From positions 1 to 34,681 of the forward strand of contig CAYYGA010000013.1 in NCBI GenBank assembly GCA_964471435.1: a stretch of DNA of 34,681 nt, given 5' to 3'. A program made the translations under genes and the position numbers. Positions 32,475-34,681 of the stretch are shown piece after piece. Position 1 is the stretch's first letter. The number at the start of each line of letters is the position of its first letter. The DNA comes from Facklamia sp964471435 (GTDB lineage: Bacteria; Bacillota; Bacilli; Lactobacillales; Aerococcaceae). Under the pieces are notes generated by a model. It made no database searches. It was given only the letters and a program-made list of their open reading frames with translations, and was not told where the DNA came from.

Positions 32475-33554
32475 TTGAGAAAAAAGGTTTTATTAATTTT
32501 AGCAGGTATACTCTTGACCTTAAATTTTAACCTACTTATTAAGGCTGAGGAGACAGACGACGTGAAGGACCACAACCATGAGGTTATTGAAACATTCAAT
32601 GCAGATGACCACCATTCCCATGGAACTTTGTATGCTAATTTTATTCCGGAGCAGATTCTCAATCCTGATGGCAGTGACTATGAAGCACCCGATGCGACCG
32701 AAGAATATGTAGGTTTTTATACTGCAGAGACTTTTATTGAAGAATTAGATTCTATCTTGCACTTGGCTCTTAAAATAGAAGCAGATGGTCTTTTAAATCT
32801 GGCTTATTATTATGAGGACCAAGCAGAAAACACAGGAGTACGATTTTATGCTAATGAGGATAACCAAATAGAAAAAAGAGATGCCATTTATCAAGATTTG
32901 ACTTTATTAACAGCTGGTCTCAAAGAAGGAGAAAATGGTTTAATAGCCGGTTTAATCGGTGAAACTATTGCTCCAGTGGTTCTTTTAAATGAAAGAGGAG
33001 AACCTGATAAGTTATATGCCTTTATGAGTATGGCGTATGGTTTACGAGATAGTTATGTTAATCCACGGGTTTATCAAAGTGTGGGTCTTTATCTAAGAGA
33101 TGAATCAGTTGCAGTTGATATTAATTATTTGATTGGACTAGAATCCGAAGAAGAAAGGGTAGCCGTTTTTGAAAAACAAGCCACTGAGGAGAGTAGGGAA
33201 GAGGCTAAACTGTTAGAAAGACCGACTTTTGAAATTTTACAAGATAATTTCGATTACTACTTAATTGATCATAATGATTTCAAATTTGACTTTAATACAG
33301 CTAATGAGTTTGTACAAGAAGTTTTAGCCATGCAACTTCAAACGAATGCAAGCTTTCCACCCTCTACAACGGTAGAACTGCTAGATCCTGATAATGTTGT
33401 CGATTCTACAACAGTCCCTGCAAAAGACTATCTTTATATAATGGCAATAAATGAAACAATTCTGTACGCCTATGATAATAATAATTTATATATGGCAACA
33501 GATTTTGTTGAAGAAAATGGAGTGTATTCAGAGATTCAATGGCTGACAAATTAA
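32475..33554 (+). CDS. Secreted protein of unknown function with His-rich N-terminus, 359 residues
   Basis: I do not recognise this protein. A signal peptide (residues 1-24, LIKA before EET) is followed by a short His/Asp-rich segment (DHNHEVIETFNADDHHSHG, residues 32-50, five His) that could bind zinc or another metal. The rest is acidic, about 300 residues without cysteine, alternating predicted helices (AETFIEELDSILHLALKIEA) and strands (YLYIMAINETILYAYDNNN). The start is TTG at 32475 after AAGGAG at 32461-32466, 22 bp after the previous secreted protein, so they are probably co-transcribed. A strong terminator follows. It has no wall-anchor motif. It resembles neither the previous protein nor the phosphatase in sequence. 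Confidence 0.82.
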   Translation: MRKKVLLILAGILLTLNFNLLIKAEETDDVKDHNHEVIETFNADDHHSHGTLYANFIPEQILNPDGSDYEAPDATEEYVGFYTAETFIEELDSILHLALKIEADGLLNLAYYYEDQAENTGVRFYANEDNQIEKRDAIYQDLTLLTAGLKEGENGLIAGLIGETIAPVVLLNERGEPDKLYAFMSMAYGLRDSYVNPRVYQSVGLYLRDESVAVDINYLIGLESEEERVAVFEKQATEESREEAKLLERPTFEILQDNFDYYLIDHNDFKFDFNTANEFVQEVLAMQLQTNASFPPSTTVELLDPDNVVDSTTVPAKDYLYIMAINETILYAYDNNNLYMATDFVEENGVYSEIQWLTN

Positions 33555-33560
33555 TTGCAA

Positions 33561-33586
33561 AAAAAGCTCACGCAGGTGAGCTTTTT
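33561..33586. terminator. Bidirectional terminator
   Basis: A perfect 11-bp stem (33561-33571 and 33576-33586, loop GCAG) includes its own A and T runs. It separates the secreted-protein genes from the convergent YgjV-like gene. Confidence 0.88.
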
Positions 33587-33598
33587 GTTTTGAAAAAT

Positions 33599-33811
33599 TT
33601 ATTTAATTCTCTGTTTACTTAATTTATAAATATGAATAATAATCAAGGCGCCATTTAAAAACCAAATACTAAAGGCATTAATTAAAAGACCATATACAAC
33701 AAAAACTGCAGCACCCACAATATTAGTTAAACGAATCTTCTTTTCATCATTAAATAAAAAAGATACTAAAATTAAAAGGCTGGCAACTGTACCAATAATT
33801 TCATAATTCAA
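33599..33811 (-). CDS. Small YgjV-like inner membrane protein
   Basis: The 70-residue protein has three hydrophobic segments (IIGTVASLLILVSFLF, IVGAAVFVVYGLLIN, FSIWFLNGALIIIHIY). Their order and the pattern FxxxEKKIRxxNIxGxxxFVxYG, with WFLNGxLIxIHIYKL, resemble the YgjV-type family as I remember it. The start is TTG at 33811, 8 bp from GGAAG; no ATG fits. Function is unknown in the family. The gene is monocistronic, with a terminator just after it. Confidence 0.7.
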   Translation of the reverse strand: MNYEIIGTVASLLILVSFLFNDEKKIRLTNIVGAAVFVVYGLLINAFSIWFLNGALIIIHIYKLSKQRIK

Positions 33812-34137
33812 TCATGTCACTTCCTTTATTAAATTAATAGACAAGTAATTATACCACACTATTAGCTTAAATTTAAAATATTTTTTAATAAATATCAAAG
33901 AAGGCTGGTAGGGTTGAGTTAAGGCCTAAACAAATTAAAATCATATCATTAAAATCGGGTATGCTTTAGTGATTTCAAATCATTTAAGGTTCTACATTCT
34001 TAACCACCAACCTTAAGTTTTATCTTAGGCTTAAAATTATAATAAAAAAAATAGTGGTTGTTAAGCTAATTAAATGTATAAAAAAAGGCTTCATAGCAAC
34101 CTTTGATAGTTACTAGAAACCACTAGATTATTAATTA
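33812..34137. other. Intergenic region without supported gene
   Basis: These 326 bp hold the upstream region of the YgjV-like gene and the tRNA terminator at 34084-34104. An imperfect inverted repeat (around 33999-34011 and 34055-34067, 10 of 13 bp) is present, but I see no promoter, gene or mobile-element end that I can defend. Confidence 0.5.
34084..34104 (-). terminator. Terminator of tRNA-Ala
   Basis: On the minus strand AAAGGTT (34104-34098) pairs with AGCCTTT (34090-34084, one G-T pair) around a 7-base loop, followed by more Ts. Confidence 0.6.
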
Positions 34138-34210
34138 TGGAGCCGAAGGGTCTCGAACCCTCGACCTCTTGAATGCCATCCAAGCACTCTCCCAACTGAG
34201 CTACGGCCCC
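34138..34210 (-). tRNA. tRNA-Ala (anticodon GGC)
   Basis: The minus strand folds as a 73-nt tRNA. The acceptor stem is GGGGCCG with CGGCTCC, the discriminator A, the D arm GCTC AGTTGGGAGA GTGC. The anticodon stem CTTGG/TCAAG holds the loop ATGGCAT with GGC, and the T arm GAGGG TTCGAAC CCTTC closes it. CCA is not encoded. GGC reads the alanine codons GCC and GCU. It stands alone. Confidence 0.95.
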
Positions 34211-34290
34211 ATGTGAACTGCAATTTATATTCTAACCTGAAATGAAAAAATAAGCAAGTCTTTATTGGCATTTCTTATTCGAATGATAAA

Positions 34291-34316
34291 ACTCCTTAAA
34301 GAAAAATTTAAGGAGT
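34291..34316 (-). terminator. Terminator of the tautomerase gene
   Basis: A perfect 10-bp stem (34291-34300 and 34307-34316, loop 6) on the minus strand is followed by TTTTATC. Confidence 0.75.
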
Positions 34317-34332
34317 CAGCTTTATTATAGAG

Positions 34333-34509
34333 TTATTTGAAATCTTTATCCTGGTAATAGTCATCGGTGTCCATGTCTTCATAAATAATTTTAACACTTT
34401 CACGCTTGGCAAAGTCTAACCGCTCCATAGTGTCGATGATTTCTTTAGCTAACTCAGCTTTTTGTTCTGCTGTTCTTCCGGCTATAAGCTGTATTTTTAC
34501 GAAGGGCAT
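34333..34509 (-). CDS. 4-oxalocrotonate tautomerase family protein
   Basis: This 58-residue gene belongs to the 4-oxalocrotonate tautomerase family, whose N-terminal proline (position 2 before Met removal) is the catalytic base in keto-enol tautomerisation. The protein begins MPFVKIQLIAGRTAEQKAEL, with Arg12 in the place of a substrate-binding Arg, and continues with a family-typical helix (AKEIIDTMERL) and strand (ESVKIIYEDM). The last residues (TDDYYQDKDFK) are charged. ATG at 34509 follows AAAGGAG at 34517-34523. The physiological substrate of such short Firmicutes members is generally unknown. It has its own terminator and is not linked to the sugar island. Confidence 0.88.
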   Translation of the reverse strand: MPFVKIQLIAGRTAEQKAELAKEIIDTMERLDFAKRESVKIIYEDMDTDDYYQDKDFK

Positions 34510-34681
34510 TTCTATTCTCCTTTACAATTAAATTGAATTACCTTTTTCTAGTTTCCTACTTATCAAATCATTCTAATAAAATTATATCAGAAAAGAATGT
34601 TTATCACTCTTTTTTAACCTCAACTAAATAAAATTTTCTACGAGTTGGGAGTAATTATTAATAAGACAACTAGTGTAACAA
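34510..34681. other. Right-end region without supported gene
   Basis: These 172 bp carry the ribosome site and presumably the promoter of the tautomerase gene. I see no other gene or repeat. The window may cut a neighbouring regulatory region. Confidence 0.5.

Noticed and set aside
33999..34067. Imperfect inverted repeat that might be ends of a mobile element
   Set aside because: Only 10 of 13 bases pair, nothing between encodes a transposase, and no target duplication is seen.
1..34681. CRISPR array, insertion sequence, phage or toxin-antitoxin genes
   Set aside because: No regularly spaced repeats, transposase, integrase or phage proteins were seen on either strand.

Overview
The window comes from a low-GC Gram-positive bacterium. 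Ribosome binding sites are strong (AGGAGG type), several starts are TTG, CcpA-type cre sites recur, and class II GalT, an MsmK-type shared ATPase and two AraC-type sugar regulators are present. Gene content and protein style suggest Lactobacillales, perhaps Carnobacteriaceae or Aerococcaceae. That placement is inference; there is no rRNA or other marker to settle it. The strongly acidic secreted proteins would fit a salt- or alkali-tolerant member.

About 80% of the window is a galactoside-use island. (1) 1-7565: an AraC-type regulator divergent from an operon with a CUT1 solute-binding protein, two permeases (broken by a real assembly gap), a GH112 galacto-N-biose/lacto-N-biose phosphorylase, a small membrane protein and a ROK sugar kinase (split by a false assembly gap). 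(2) 7635-17214: a sugar O-acetyltransferase and GH2 beta-galactosidase on the minus strand, divergent from a five-gene dipeptide/oligopeptide-type ABC importer that may carry beta-galactosides. (3) 17260-23503: an MsmR/RafR-like AraC regulator divergent from a second CUT1 importer and a GH36 alpha-galactosidase. (4) 23600-27332: galK, galT, galE. (5) 27387-29679, minus strand: a PucR/CdaR-type regulator and an MsmK-like ATPase. Neither CUT1 system has its own ATPase, so MsmK probably drives both.

The parts fit one scheme. GH36 and GH2 release free galactose for GalK, while GH112 makes galactose-1-phosphate directly and bypasses GalK. GalT and GalE bring all of it to glucose-1-phosphate. The ROK kinase is placed to phosphorylate the other sugar. 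GalE carries Ser at the position that gates N-acetylhexosamine nucleotides.

29793-33586 is a different module: a secreted alkaline phosphatase behind an array of PhoP-box-like hexamers, then two unrecognised secreted proteins. The right end has a short YgjV-like membrane protein, tRNA-Ala(GGC) and a 58-residue 4-oxalocrotonate tautomerase-family gene. I see no CRISPR array, insertion sequence, phage gene or rRNA.
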